Source: Engraulis encrasicolus
Taxonomy: Eukaryota > Chordata > Actinopteri > Clupeiformes > Engraulidae
DNA length: 64,000 nt
NCBI RefSeq assembly: GCF_034702125.1
Contig: NC_085873.1
Span: 44,805,035 to 44,869,034 of the forward strand
Direction of reading: 5' to 3'
Of the stretch, positions 32,540-42,955 are shown one piece after another. The notes beneath the pieces are model-generated. The model was not told the DNA's origin, searched no databases, and saw only the letters and a list, made by a program, of their open reading frames with translations. Within the stretch, counting starts at the first letter, position 1. Each line of letters opens with the position of its first letter. The position numbers and the translations under genes are program-made.

Positions 32540-33070
32540 AATATCCTGCGGTGTGACTGTAACATTAATGAAACCTGGAATATAACATATATATAAATTA
32601 ACCAACAACATTTTGAATAATGTATGAAGCATTTGGCATGATTGCATAAATATTAACTTTATATTAAGATATGTGAATGTGAAAAAAGCTCAAGACAGTA
32701 ATATTAACTACAAGTTCAATTTCGTAACACAAATTGCGTCCTGTGGGGTGACATGTATGTCAATGTTTGTGAATGGGCAGCTGCAAGGCCAACTACAAGG
32801 GTCTGAAAGACTGGCTCCTAACCAGTCAGTACCTCAGTTATTGGAGAGTGCTGTGGAAGATTAAGGTGACTCTTAACCTCTTAATATGTCTTCATATTGC
32901 AATCTTTCTGTCACGCAATGCTTAGGTTCATTTTATGGTGTCCTGTGGTGTGACTGGTCTTATAGAAGGAAAACAAGTTTTTTTATAAATGAAAACACAA
33001 AAGGATTAAAATGGCCATAATGCAGTGAATTCCCTGTGGTGTGACTCCATTTTCCTGCGGTGTGACATGC
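32540..33070 (+). repeat. Region with five CCTGYGGTGTGAC motifs
   Basis: CCTG(C/T)GG(T/G)GTGAC occurs at 32545, 32740, 32942, 33033 and 33054, all on the plus strand. No inverted ends or target duplication were found. It is probably part of an unrecognised repeat. Confidence 0.45.
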
Positions 33071-33390
33071 CTATGCAATGTGTTGATGCGGGACACATTT
33101 TCCCAAAAATGGCAAAAATAAGGTGAAATTCCACAGACCACTAAGTGCTTTATTTTTTCTATTTTTCCCCAATTTTAATCCATCATTTTTTTCAGGAATT
33201 TGAAAAACTTTTTTTTTTTTTTTGCGTTACGCCCTTAAACGTCAACCACCCAAATGCATAACGATCAAAAGTGTATGACCATGATGCCTCGATATAATAT
33301 AGGTTACATATAGCCACTACAGCCTAGTGAGGCAGTTGGAAGTTACACATTTCCCACGCCCGATCTTGAGCACTGTGCACGCCACTGGTT

Positions 33391-33956
33391 ATGATCTTAA
33401 AAAAACGTTTTGTCTTAACACATTGTCACAAATTGCAGATCTATTGGGGTAATATTATAACAGAAATGGAAAAGATACTGGATATGAGACTGGACATGGA
33501 CCCAAAATCTCTTATTCTGGGTCTCCCAGGCCTACTGGTGAAGAACCAGAGACTTTATTGTATTCTGACATTCGCAGCCAGGAAAAATATCTCACTACAA
33601 TGGATCAGTGACAAAGTCCCTACTATTAAGGGCTGGCAGCATGGTATGATACCCCTGGAATACCTAACATATTACATTCAAATTCTAGACTATTCTTTAG
33701 TACCTTGGAACCATATTTGAATTACTTAGAACCTAGTGTATCTGATATTTTGTTAAAGGGATTTGATAGAGATCACTGAACATCGCTCTGTATAAACGCT
33801 TTGCAGCTGTCATTATTTTGTCTTCTCATAATGATTATTTGTGTGTATGTGTAACTGAGCCGTTTTTGTTGTTGCGATTGTGTTTTATGTAATGTTTTTT
33901 TTTCTAAAAAGTGAAAAATCAATAAACATATCTTAAAAAAAAAAAAAAAAAAAAAA
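33391..33956 (+). mobile_element. 5'-truncated L1 LINE: end of ORF2, 3'UTR and poly(A)
   Basis: The frame 33391-33720 ends a reverse-transcriptase polyprotein. IYWGNIITEMEKIL, then LVKNQRLYCILTFAARKNIS, then a LQW...W, EYLTYY and LVPWNHI pattern form the C-terminal region of L1 ORF2. The 3'UTR holds AATAAA near 33920, and a pure A run of about 22 closes the copy at 33956. The 5' edge lies near 33380. Truncation at the 5' end is typical of target-primed reverse transcription. A flanking duplication was not found. Confidence 0.85.
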
Positions 33957-33965
33957 CTTTTTGTC

Positions 33966-34055
33966 AGTGGGCCTTTTACAATAGGACATAGAGTAGTAGA
34001 AAAAGAAAAAAAAAATCTGCTACTCTAAGTCTTATTGTTAAAGGCCCAGTGGTGA
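33966..34055. repeat. Short hairpin element (CAGTGGGCCTTTTACAATA)
   Basis: Left arm CAGTGGGCCTTTTACAATAG continues with ACATAGAGTAGTAG. The right arm is its imperfect complement and ends GTTAAAGGCCCAGTG. Loop about 15 bp, A-rich. Likely a foldback MITE next to the L1 tail. Confidence 0.7.
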
Positions 34056-34079
34056 GGCAAGTGTGAATTAAAAAAAAAA

Positions 34080-34410
34080 GGTGTGTGTGTGTGTTATGTG
34101 TGTGCAAGAGACTCTTTATCCCTCTGCTACTAGGGTACATGATGTGTGCCGAGTGCCCTTTGCCACAGCAAATCCCTCTGTTACAGCAGTGTAATGGAAA
34201 TCCATGAAGTAGCAAATTCACACACACTCTCACACACACACACACACACTTCAGTGGTTAGCGTTGCAAAAGACTTGGCTGTGAAAGTACATGTCCTCTT
34301 CAAGCAAGCTTATCAAATTACTCTCTCTCCCTCTCTCTCACACACCTACACACACACCCACACCCACACAAGTATTTCCAGGAACACACTCATACACACT
34401 CACACCATCC
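34080..34410. repeat. GT and CA microsatellites
   Basis: GT at 34081-34104, CA at 34220-34250 and 34340-34372, with CACTC variants. Another GT run is at 34619-34640. Confidence 0.85.
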
Positions 34411-34425
34411 TCTGCTTACTGTACA

Positions 34426-34515
34426 TCAGTGGTCTCCAAATGGTGGCCTGCGGGCCAGATCCGGCTCAGGCATGGCACACATTTGGCCCACCATGAGGTT
34501 GGAACAAATGGAAAC
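34426..34515. repeat. Left end of a hAT-type element
   Basis: CAGTGGTCTCCAAATGGTGG, then CCTGCGGGCCAGATCCGGC, is a typical hAT-type MITE start. No matching right end was found nearby. Confidence 0.5.
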
Positions 34516-34771
34516 ATATATGTATTAAGTTCATTATGTCTAACTGTTTAACTTAAACACTTAGGGTTTTCTTTTGCCTTAAGACATGTAAAAGTTTTTA
34601 TCTTTTTGTTATTTTTCCATGTGTGTGTGTGTGTGTGTGCGCACGACCGCATGCGGTTGTGTCTGTGTCTGTGTGTGCATGTGTGCCATCGATTCACTTT
34701 TCACCTTCTGCGTCTACTTGCCATCGTCCACAATCATCACCTTCCTGTTCACAGTCAAGGGCTAGCAGGAA

Positions 34772-34872
34772 AGCAATCTGGCTTATAGGCCAAGGGTTGT
34801 TGGTTCGATTCTCGACACTGCCAGATGGGTGGGACTTAAGAATGAGTAACCAGCGCTCCTCCCGCATTCTCC
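34772..34872 (+). repeat. tRNA-derived SINE fragment
   Basis: Contains CTTATAGGCCAAGGGTTG and a B-box-like GGTTCGATTCTCG about 20 bp later. It is cut on the right by the MITE at 34873. Confidence 0.55.
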
Positions 34873-35261
34873 TAGCCTCGCGAGCCATCCTACGTACTTC
34901 CGCCAAAGGATTGGCTCCACTACTGTAGTCTGGCCGTGCTTCTCTGTGGAGTGCCTGGAGCAGTAGAATTTTGATCGCAACGCCCCCCCAGAAAACAGCC
35001 AATAATCGAACACGCCCCCCATGTGGGGGCGAAAGGGGGAGGACGCTCGTGACAATGACGTACACATCTGCGCCAGAGCCATTGGTCTGCGCTATGTTGT
35101 TGTTGAGTAACTGCCAGCGATTGGGTGAAAGGTGTCCAATAATTTTAAACCATAACTGAATGCAAACTTCCTGCTTCCTACAATCGCTTCAGAGCAAAGA
35201 AATGCCAGACCATAAATACGAAGTGAAATGGTAGTATTATGGGATGGTCAGGACCAGGCTA
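34873..35261 (-). mobile_element. hAT-type MITE (TAGCCTGG...CGAGGCTA), copy 2
   Basis: 389 bp, inverted copy of 12291-12682 and highly similar throughout. Flanks GCATTCTCC (34864-34872) and GCATTCCAC (35262-35270) match at 7 of 9 bases. Confidence 0.9.
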
Positions 35262-35278
35262 GCATTCCACACACACCC

Positions 35279-35556
35279 CCCCCCAGCTGTGGCTCAATCG
35301 ACTGGGCACCAGACTGCTACACCGGCGATTGATTCCGGCCCAAAGACAGTTTTTATCCAAAAGCAATCTACACACTTAATTTTGCACAGCTGACTTTGTA
35401 AAGTCTTAATTATTTTTATACAGTATCTATATATAGGTTCTTTGTTGATTTTTAAGCACCGTGAGCATCTGCACTTTACCAATTTCGTTGTACCTGTACA
35501 ATGACAATAAAGTTTCATTCATTCATTCATTCATTCATTCATTCATTCATTAGCCG
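35279..35556 (+). mobile_element. tRNA-head SINE with LINE-like tail and (CATT)n
   Basis: A tRNA-like start (AGCTGTGGCTCAATCGACTG with a GATTGATTCCGG B-box-like word) is followed by a tail GTTGTACCTGTACAATGACA...AATAAAG and nine CATT units at 35517-35552. Such tails are shared with L2-type LINEs of fish. Confidence 0.65.
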
Positions 35557-35802
35557 TAGCCTGATTATCATCGACTTTAAAATCTCTTCGAGACTTGGTC
35601 TGACCAAGAGCATAACAGTTAACATGTCACAAACAGCATTTCCCAAATGGCCTCCCTTGGTTTGGTAATGATTGTTTGCTTCCCAACAAAGTGGGAGGAG
35701 TTCCCGTATTTGCGGGAACTCAGAAGGTACTTGCATTGACTCTTGACCTGACTGGTAGCAACGCTGAAGCTGTTGCGTCACTAGGAGGGCACGGCCTGGC
35801 TA
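35557..35802. mobile_element. hAT-type MITE (TAGCCTGATTATC...CCTGGCTA)
   Basis: 246 bp with a perfect 8-bp duplication ATTAGCCG (35549-35556, 35803-35810). Outer ends share TAGCC. A 73-bp derivative is at 29021-29093. Confidence 0.9.
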
Positions 35803-35810
35803 ATTAGCCG

Positions 35811-35900
35811 AGCCCTCCCCGTCTCTCTCTCCCTGCTAATCTCCTGTCTCTCTACAACTGTCCTGTCACAATAAAAGCCAAAAAAAGCCTCTGGTATCCA
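35811..35900 (+). repeat. SINE tail fragment
   Basis: CCCTCCCCGTCTCTCTCTCC, CTGTCCTGTCACAATAAAAG and an A-rich end match the 3' part of the SINE type at 7920-8099. Confidence 0.55.
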
Positions 35901-36164
35901 AATAATGGTACTTCCCCTTTGGGGTGCATTTTGCCCTTTATACTATGACAATGGGGCTTCCCCAGGGGGGGTTTCTTGCTCTTCTGCACACACGCACGCA
36001 CACACACTCGGTAGCCTATTGTGTTGCTGAAGCTTGCCATGCATGTCTCAGTCTCAGTGGCCTGCAGCAGCAGCAGCAGCAAGAGGAGCAGGAGCAGCAT
36101 TAGTGTTGGTGGTGGTCAGTTTCAGCTTGGCTGCCCTGACCCTTTCCCCACCACTGCTACTACT

Positions 36165-36320
36165 GTGTGTGTGTGTGTGTGTGTGCGTGTGCGTGCGTAA
36201 ATGCATGCAGATGTTCATTCTTGCATGTGTGTGCGCGTGCGTCTGTGTGCGGTATGCGGTTCTTGGCTGCCTTGACCATTTCTGCACACTGGTACTGTGT
36301 GTGTGTGTGTGTGTGTGGCA
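36165..36320 (+). repeat. GT microsatellites and a short tandem pair
   Basis: GT runs at 36164-36190 and 36297-36317. The segment TTCTTGGCTGCCTTGACCAT occurs at about 36260 and again at about 36329. Confidence 0.85.
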
Positions 36321-36429
36321 TGTGTTTCTTGGCTGCCTTGACCATCTCTGCACCACTGCCATTGCTAGCGTTAGCATCAAAATCATGACCCCCATTGACC
36401 TTCATGGTTCTGCTGACGCCATGTAGCAT

Positions 36430-37719
36430 TTTGCCTTTTTCAGATGACTTCCACAACACACAGTATTGGTGCATTATATCACCATACAGCATTTTGCCTT
36501 AGAGTTGACTTCCACACCACTACACAGTAGGCCTATTCGTCTTACACGTTACTTCCAAATCGGTGTAGGGGTGAGCCGGGACAAATTAATCACGGGACGA
36601 ATGAAACACGGGATTTCCTCGAAAACCATAACTAACTATATGACACGTCACATTTCGTCCGCACGTTCAGCACTCAAGACTTACCAACCTCTGAAGAGCT
36701 TGAGCCATATCGTCATTCGATATTGACATTATCTGCGCAAGATAGATGACGGCCGTTCAGCCGTATTTTCATATGAAAATATTCCAGCCGGCCGCGGCCG
36801 TTATGGTACAGATCCAGCCGGACGTTCATGGTAGCTAGAGGGTTAATTAACAATTTATTATTAAGATGGATGATCTGTTGCAGTGACCTATATATTTACT
36901 GTTATACAGTATATTAATTAATTTATTTATTATAATATATTAATGTATTTAAGATGTTTGCAAATAAAAGAAGAGCTTTTTCAGTTTGCATTACTTTCAG
37001 TCTGTTTTAAATGTTCAGTTATCGGACATTGTAGCCTCTTTGTAGTGTTTGGTTCACATTTAGATGTTAGGTGCTGCTTGGTCTCAAAGAGCATTTCGTT
37101 CAGTGTACGCCACCCTTACCGTGTAAGCAAAACAGACTAACTGGCAGCTAGAACTAGATAATTCGTGTTGACTGCTGAACTTCAGGCATTGCTCGCCATG
37201 TTAGCTTTTATCAATTCATTACCAACCAGCATTCAGAAAAGCCTACAATCGCAAGTTCAAATCCACCTAATATAATGTATGAACATAATAACAACCTAAA
37301 TGGGGAAGGAATTTCTATATTTACACTCATCAGGAACAGAACTTGTTGCGCGTATGGATAAAAAACAGCTGCCTTTTCCGGTCAATGATTCCGGTCATTC
37401 ATCCGGGTTTTAAAATAATAATAAAACGTTGAAACCAACTATTAGTTCCGTAACAAGCAAAGTAATATCAAGCGAAATAAGCGAATTAGATGAAAATGTG
37501 GTCGGAAGAAAAAAGGAAACGCAAACTTAATGGAATTGCGCATTTTGACATTAGTGCATTTGAAAAAAAATCAGTACTTCGCCCATATATACGGTATATT
37601 GAGAAACGGCATAATATTTTATCCCTGACAAGAATAGTAGTAGCATGTCATGTGTGTTTCATAAAAAATAGAGGACAGTGAATGATTTCTGTTTACAACC
37701 TACTGTTTCATCTGTCCCT
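36430..37719. other. No gene recognised
   Basis: AT-rich, with an 18-bp palindrome TATTTTCATATGAAAATA near 36764 beside GCCGGCCGCGGCCG text. No coding sequence was supported. Confidence 0.3.
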
Positions 37720-38035
37720 CACGGTGCATACACACTAACGGCGCGGACGTCCACAGTACGTCCACTTCACGTGTCCGTTATTAGTCCGAAACGGTTAGAA
37801 TGCATGAAAACAAATCATGCCTTGCACACAGGAACGCGGTGTAAGAGCGGCGCATGTCCGTCCCGACGTTGGTCCTTGAAAATAGAACTCAAGTCTTTTT
37901 TCCTGCGCGGACGTCTGCGTTCAATGCGCGGGCGGCTCCCATTGAAAATAAATGGCTGCTGCCCGTGGATAGAACGTGGACGTTAACTGTGCAGCGTGAA
38001 ATGCAGCCCGTGAACCTCTCGGACTCTGCTCATTT
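37720..38035. repeat. CpG-rich dispersed repeat
   Basis: Starts GGTGCATACACACTAACGGC and is full of GCGCGGACGTC-type words, similar in style to the 382-bp elements but not the same sequence. Probably a non-autonomous DNA element; ends unclear. Confidence 0.4.
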
Positions 38036-38208
38036 TCCTGGCAGGCAACGTCTACACTTCTAATTATTCTTCCTTGCACAGTGCATACAAGTGTACTTGA
38101 TTGTGATTGTGAGAGGACCTCTATACAACAACGGGGTCAGCTCTGTTTCCACAGACCATTGGTCCTACAGCTTATGCCTGCTGCTCCATATTCATATACT
38201 GTATAGGC

Positions 38209-38868
38209 CCTATGTTCCACAACTCCATGTTCCCACATTTCCGAGTAAACTGAGAGCACATGCCTTTCTGCCACTTCCTCAGTGTTCTACACTGTCGGCT
38301 TTTAATTCAAAGCTTAAGACACACCTCTTCACTTCTGCATTTCAATCACACTGACTGGCACTTCCACTTACTTAAATTATTAGTTTATTCTTTTTCTTTT
38401 TTTATTTTCAAATGTATTCTTCTTCATTGAGAAGACACTAAAGGGCTTAAAGCGCTCAGGAGACTTTGCAGGGTAATATTACTCAGGTGCTCATCTGTAC
38501 CGGGTGAAGTGTAGGTCCAAAAAAGGAAGGAAAAAGCAGAGGCACTCTGAGATGATGAAGGCCAATATGGCCGCAACGCATAGGCCCATGTGCTTTTAAA
38601 CTGAATTTGCCATGTGAAATTAAAGGCTTTTTTTTTTATTTTTCTCAAATCTCAGAGTGCCTCTGCTTTTTCCTTCCTTTTTTGGGCATTCTACTTCTTT
38701 TTCTTATTTTAAAACATTTATTTTTATTTCTATTGTATTTTGCATTTTAATTATTCTCCTATTATTAATTCATTCCAGCTGTTCACTGTTATCTATTTGT
38801 TTTATTTGTCTAAGTGTACTTGGGTATCTTGAAAGGTGCTCAAAATAACATTTATTATTATTATTTCT
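38209..38868 (+). mobile_element. LINE 3' end (CR1/L2/Rex-like), interrupted
   Basis: A short frame ends ORF2: FNSKLKTHLFTSAF preceded by LPQCSTLSA, the usual C-terminus of CR1/L2-group elements. The 3' end reads GTACTTGGGTATCTTGAAAG, GTGCTCAAAATAACA, then (TTA)n, a hallmark 3' end of these LINEs. The hairpin repeat at 38518-38684 sits in the 3'UTR. Confidence 0.7.
38518..38684 (+). repeat. Hairpin repeat with hammerhead-ribozyme-like core
   Basis: Arms 38518-38553 and 38649-38684 are perfect 36-bp inverted repeats. Directly after the left arm comes TGATGA (38553-38558), then a GGCC-AATAT-GGCC hairpin (38560-38572), then GCAAC where hammerheads have GAAAC. This is the order core strand 1, stem II, core strand 2. 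The A-to-C change at an essential position predicts an inactive copy. The tail ATTAAAGGCTTTTTTTT resembles the repeat at 60-190. Hammerheads of this style are known in Penelope-like retroelements; assignment here is inference. Confidence 0.65.
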
Positions 38869-38940
38869 CCCCGCCATGGAACATAGGGCCTGTGCATGTG
38901 CATAAGCGTCAGTCTCTCCATGTCCTTGTGTGGGATTTCA

Positions 38941-39000
38941 ACAGTGTTGCAAAAAAAAAAAAATCACTGAAAGTCACTATTGGCTCTCCTACTGTGGGGT
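38941..39000. repeat. Fragment of CAGTGTTGCCAAAA hAT-type family
   Basis: CAGTGTTGCAAAAAAAAAAA, AATCACTGAAAGTCACTATT and GGCTCTCC parallel the left end of the element at 51839. Confidence 0.55.
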
Positions 39001-39268
39001 CTTCCTCAAGAGTAGACAAAGGGTGTCAGAGATATAACACACCGACTTGACACAATTACATCACAATCCCACTCAAATATTGACATACCACAGCCAAGAC
39101 CAGCCAAGTGTCAAAAGAAGCAATTTGTGGGCCTTTTCTATTTGAGGAAATCATTCAGAAGCACTATCAGCCTTGTCTTTCTCTGTTTCCATTTGGATAT
39201 GAGAAAGTGCTGAAATGTAACTCAATTGAAACCTTCAATTGTAAACGTAAATTGAGACTTGATGTGTT

Positions 39269-39301
<33 letters not shown>

Positions 39302-39500
39302 TTTCTCTTGCTCAGCATATTGATTGTGTGGCTCAGAAAGCAAAACATGGTCAGCAGACTCACCAGGATGCACTGGCGCGTGCGCGCGCGCACACACAGA
39401 CACACACACACACCTTCAGTCTTGATCATTATCATCATCTTCCCTTACACTTAATACTGCTCTTATGAAACCCAGAAACCACAGATTTCAGTTTGAGATC

Positions 39501-39627
<127 letters not shown>

Positions 39628-40032
39628 GCACTACTCCATTCTCCAGTCCATTGCCCCCTCCTGAGACACAGTACAGGAGATGCAGAATCTGATCTGAGCT
39701 CCTGCTCAGTTTTAACAAGCCCTGTGGACCTCAGTGCTCACTGTAACCTCCTGACCACCGGGGGAGACGTAGAGCTCCTGGGTTAATGCACCGTGCCGAG
39801 GTGGACAGTAGGGGACTATTTTTTAGCCTCCACTTAAGGGTTTATGCCCAGGCTCCTTACCCTAAGGACTGTCATTTGACTTTCCACTGGCCTGAATGAC
39901 TTGACATCTTACTTTTACTTCACAGTTCAGGGGGAAATGTGATTTACGTTATTCTTTCTTTGTCTTGTCCTTTAAAGCCTGCAGAGAAGAGAGAGTGGAA
40001 AACTGGGATTGTAGACGCCAGACCGCTTAAGC

Positions 40033-40358
40033 CAGGGATGTCAAACTCAGGCCCGGGGGCCAAATTTGGCCCGTGGAGCCATTTTATTTGGCCCGCGAGA
40101 TCATTTCAAATGTGTATTACAGTTGTCCCACATACACCATTAGTGTGTAGCGTAACACGATTTAAACATGAAATTTGGTTTGTCACAGGATGTGCAGACA
40201 CATTTTAAGTAACAAATATGATGGGGAAAGAGTGTATGTGAAATTTAAACTCAAGTATGAACATGCATGCACCATTTTTAAAAAGTAATGGTTGAATTCG
40301 GCCCGCGACTTCGTTCCAGATTTTGATTTTGGCCCTCGGTCAATTTGAGTTTGACACC
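40033..40358. mobile_element. hAT-type MITE (CAGGGATGTCAAACTCA ends)
   Basis: Left CAGGGATGTCAAACTCA, right TGAGTTTGACACC with the last few bases lost. Perfect 8-bp duplication GCTTAAGC (40025-40032, 40359-40366). Subterminal GGCCCG words on both sides. Confidence 0.9.
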
Positions 40359-41092
40359 GCTTAAGCAGTCAGACACCTTGATTGGAGGAAGATGAGGGCT
40401 CATTTCCAGACTAAGGGCCTGTGTGTGTGTGTGTGTGTTTTGCGTTATTCTTTGTCGTTCTTTCTTTACTAGGTCAGTGCCAAGGCTACTCGCACTGTGA
40501 TTGGGTTGTCTTTTTTCTTTTATTTGAATATATTGCACATGCTGTGAAAACACTACAAGTCTTTCTTATCTACTGTATGATGGATGGCTATGTAGCAGCC
40601 GTGCCTGTACAGCATGCGGTCATTTTTTTCCCCCACATAGAGACGCAGATAAACATGAAAATATTTGTGTGTGAACAGCAATTTATACAAAGCCACAGAC
40701 AAACACACGCACACAATACACACACACACACTTGACCAGTCATACTCACAACCTACGAATGTAATGGGAAAAAAGGACCCTATCTGTCCTCGTCAGGTTC
40801 ATATAGTACACACTGACTCATACACACACAACACTATAAAAAACCTTGCATGTCGTGTGTGTGCGCGTGTGTGTTTGTGCATGCATTTGTGTGTAGCTGT
40901 GCTATGCTGACCAAGACAGCAATGTATGCGCCGGGGTCATAAATTACCATGCCATGGCGGTGCAGTTAAAACAGCCGACGATAAAGGAGAAGATTTATGG
41001 ACACACACACGTACTTGTTCTCACTGGGAGACCTATAGTTCAGCTTTGTTACAGTAATTGATCCGACTCAGCAGCTAAAAAAAAGCCATGTA

Positions 41093-41097
41093 GTGTG

Positions 41098-41181
<84 letters not shown>
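41093..41181 (+). repeat. (GT)n microsatellite
   Basis: About 88 bp of GT with a single T interruption. A tandem pair TGTTAGTGCGGAT follows at about 41211 and 41231. Confidence 0.98.
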
Positions 41182-41183
<2 letters not shown>

Positions 41184-41429
41184 GTCCTCATTACATTGAA
41201 TGTATTGCATGTTAGTGCGGATAGGTACAATGTTAGTGCGGATGAGTATGTTTAATTTGTGATGAGGGCAAACTTTTACTTTCTCAGAGCTGGTGTGCGG
41301 ATGGTCTAACTTTGCTCTTCAGTGTTAGAATATATTATGTTGAATGGCTCGACAGTTAGGCCTACGTCTAATTGTACGGGCCAAAGCCCAAATCATCATT
41401 CGTAGGTCTAACTTTGTTTTTTAGGGTTA

Positions 41430-41771
41430 AAGGGGTATGCCACTATTTTGGGGCTTAATACAGTTAAAATCGTTGGCTGGGGTTTATAAATTGGTAAAGT
41501 GTCTTATTTTTCATGTGAAGCGTTGTCTTGCTTTAAGACAAGTTAAAAGAGGGAGTATGTCACTAAGCTAGTGAAAGTCAATGCATCCATGTAGCATTGC
41601 TACATGCTACACGGATCCATTGACTTTCATAGGTTAGCGACATGCTCCCTCTTTTCACGAGTCTTAAAACAAGACAACGGCTTACATGAAAAATAAGACT
41701 CTTTACCACCCATATAAACCCTGGCCAACGATTTGAACTGTATTAAGCCCCAAAATAGTGGCATACCCCTT
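41430..41771. mobile_element. Palindromic Tc1/mariner-type MITE
   Basis: 342 bp that folds almost end to end. It starts AAGGGGTATGCCACTATTTT and its complement closes the element, with TA on both sides (41428-41429, 41772-41773). A partial copy is at 51575-51690. Confidence 0.9.
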
Positions 41772-41782
41772 TAATTTACACC

Positions 41783-42092
41783 CAGGGCGGGATTAAAGCA
41801 CAGGCAAGGCATGCCTAGGGGCCCCCATCTGCAAGGGCCCGATCGGCCAAAAGTCAAAAATAGCAGAATTGTGACAAGATGCAATATTGAAAGAAAAAAA
41901 AAAATGAATCTGTAATGTTGAGTACATTTTTAAATCTTGTTGATACTGCTCTCTGCAGTTGGCAGACATGTTATACTTAATTTGTTTTTAATTACGACAC
42001 TGTCTATGTGAATACATATCAAAATTTGCCTTCCAGGGGGGCCCACAGCAACCTGTAGCCTAGGGGCCCCGGGCCATCTTAATCCGCCCCTG
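41783..42092. mobile_element. hAT-type MITE (CAGGGCGGGATTAA ends)
   Basis: 310 bp. Ends CAGGGCGGGATTAA and TTAATCCGCCCCTG. Flanks TTTACACC (41775-41782) and TTTACGCC (42093-42100) match at 7 of 8. It lies 11 bp from the preceding MITE. Confidence 0.9.
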
Positions 42093-42572
42093 TTTACGCC
42101 TCGTTGCTGCGGATGTATAGATGTGTGTATATCTGACAAAATCCCATATTGACTAACAAAAAAACCATATTCTTCACCTTTGCCTTTTTCACATCGCTAG
42201 ACATCTTGGTTCATGCTCACCCTTTTATTTGAAGAAAAATCAATGGGAGTTTTTTTTCCCCCATTGTTCCATTTTTACCCCAACTCTGCTCAGTGAACCA
42301 CAGACCACAGAGCTCAGACAAACTCTCTCTTCCGTGTGTGTGCGCGCGCGCATGCATGCATGCAGGGTCCGTGTGTGTGTGTTTGAAGATATCTGGAGGA
42401 CCAGTGTGTGTGTGTGAAGACTGAAGGTATCTGGAGGACCAGAGAGAATTGTATTGACTTTCGGTTTTTGACAGCTCCTCATCAAAACGATCCGTATCGT
42501 CCCATTCTGATCTGAGCTGACACACGTCTGGGTTCTTCCTGTTTTATTGAGCTAGTGCATGCTCCCTGTGGG

Positions 42573-42955
42573 GGGTCAGCCCAATGTTCCCACGGCCCAT
42601 TGGTCCCACAGCCCATTGGTCCCACATTGCTAAGACTTTTGCGTTTTTTCAAAATTAGGCCCAATGGTCCCACAGCCCATTGGTCCCACATCACTAAGAT
42701 TTTTTAATTTAATTTTAGGTCCGTTGGTCCCACAGTCCATTGGTCCCACATCACAAACACTTCAATGGGCTGTGGGACCAATGGGCCTAAAAATTCAAAT
42801 AAAAAAGCAATGTGGGACCAATGGGCCTAAATAATGAAAAAAAAGTCTTAGTGACGTGGGACCAATGGGTTGTGGGACCAATGGGCTGTGGGACCAGTGG
42901 GCCGTGGGACCAATGGGCTGTGGGACCAATGGGGCGTGGGAACATAGGTACGCTC
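42573..42955. mobile_element. Palindromic element built of CCCATTGGTCCCACAG units
   Basis: About 380 bp with long inverted arms. The left arm runs GGGGTCAGCCCAATGTTCCC and then tandem CCCATTGGTCCCACAG units. The right arm is the complement, ending GTGGGAACATAGGTACGCTC. About a dozen units are present, separated by AT-rich spacers. Flanks are too G-rich to fix a duplication. Similar unit style occurs at 12721 and 52764. Confidence 0.75.

Noticed and set aside
34772..34872. Functional tRNA gene near 34.8 kb
   Set aside because: A B-box-like word is present, but no cloverleaf or anticodon arm could be built. It is a SINE fragment. The same holds for the SINE heads at 1.9, 8.0, 35.3 and 62.5 kb.
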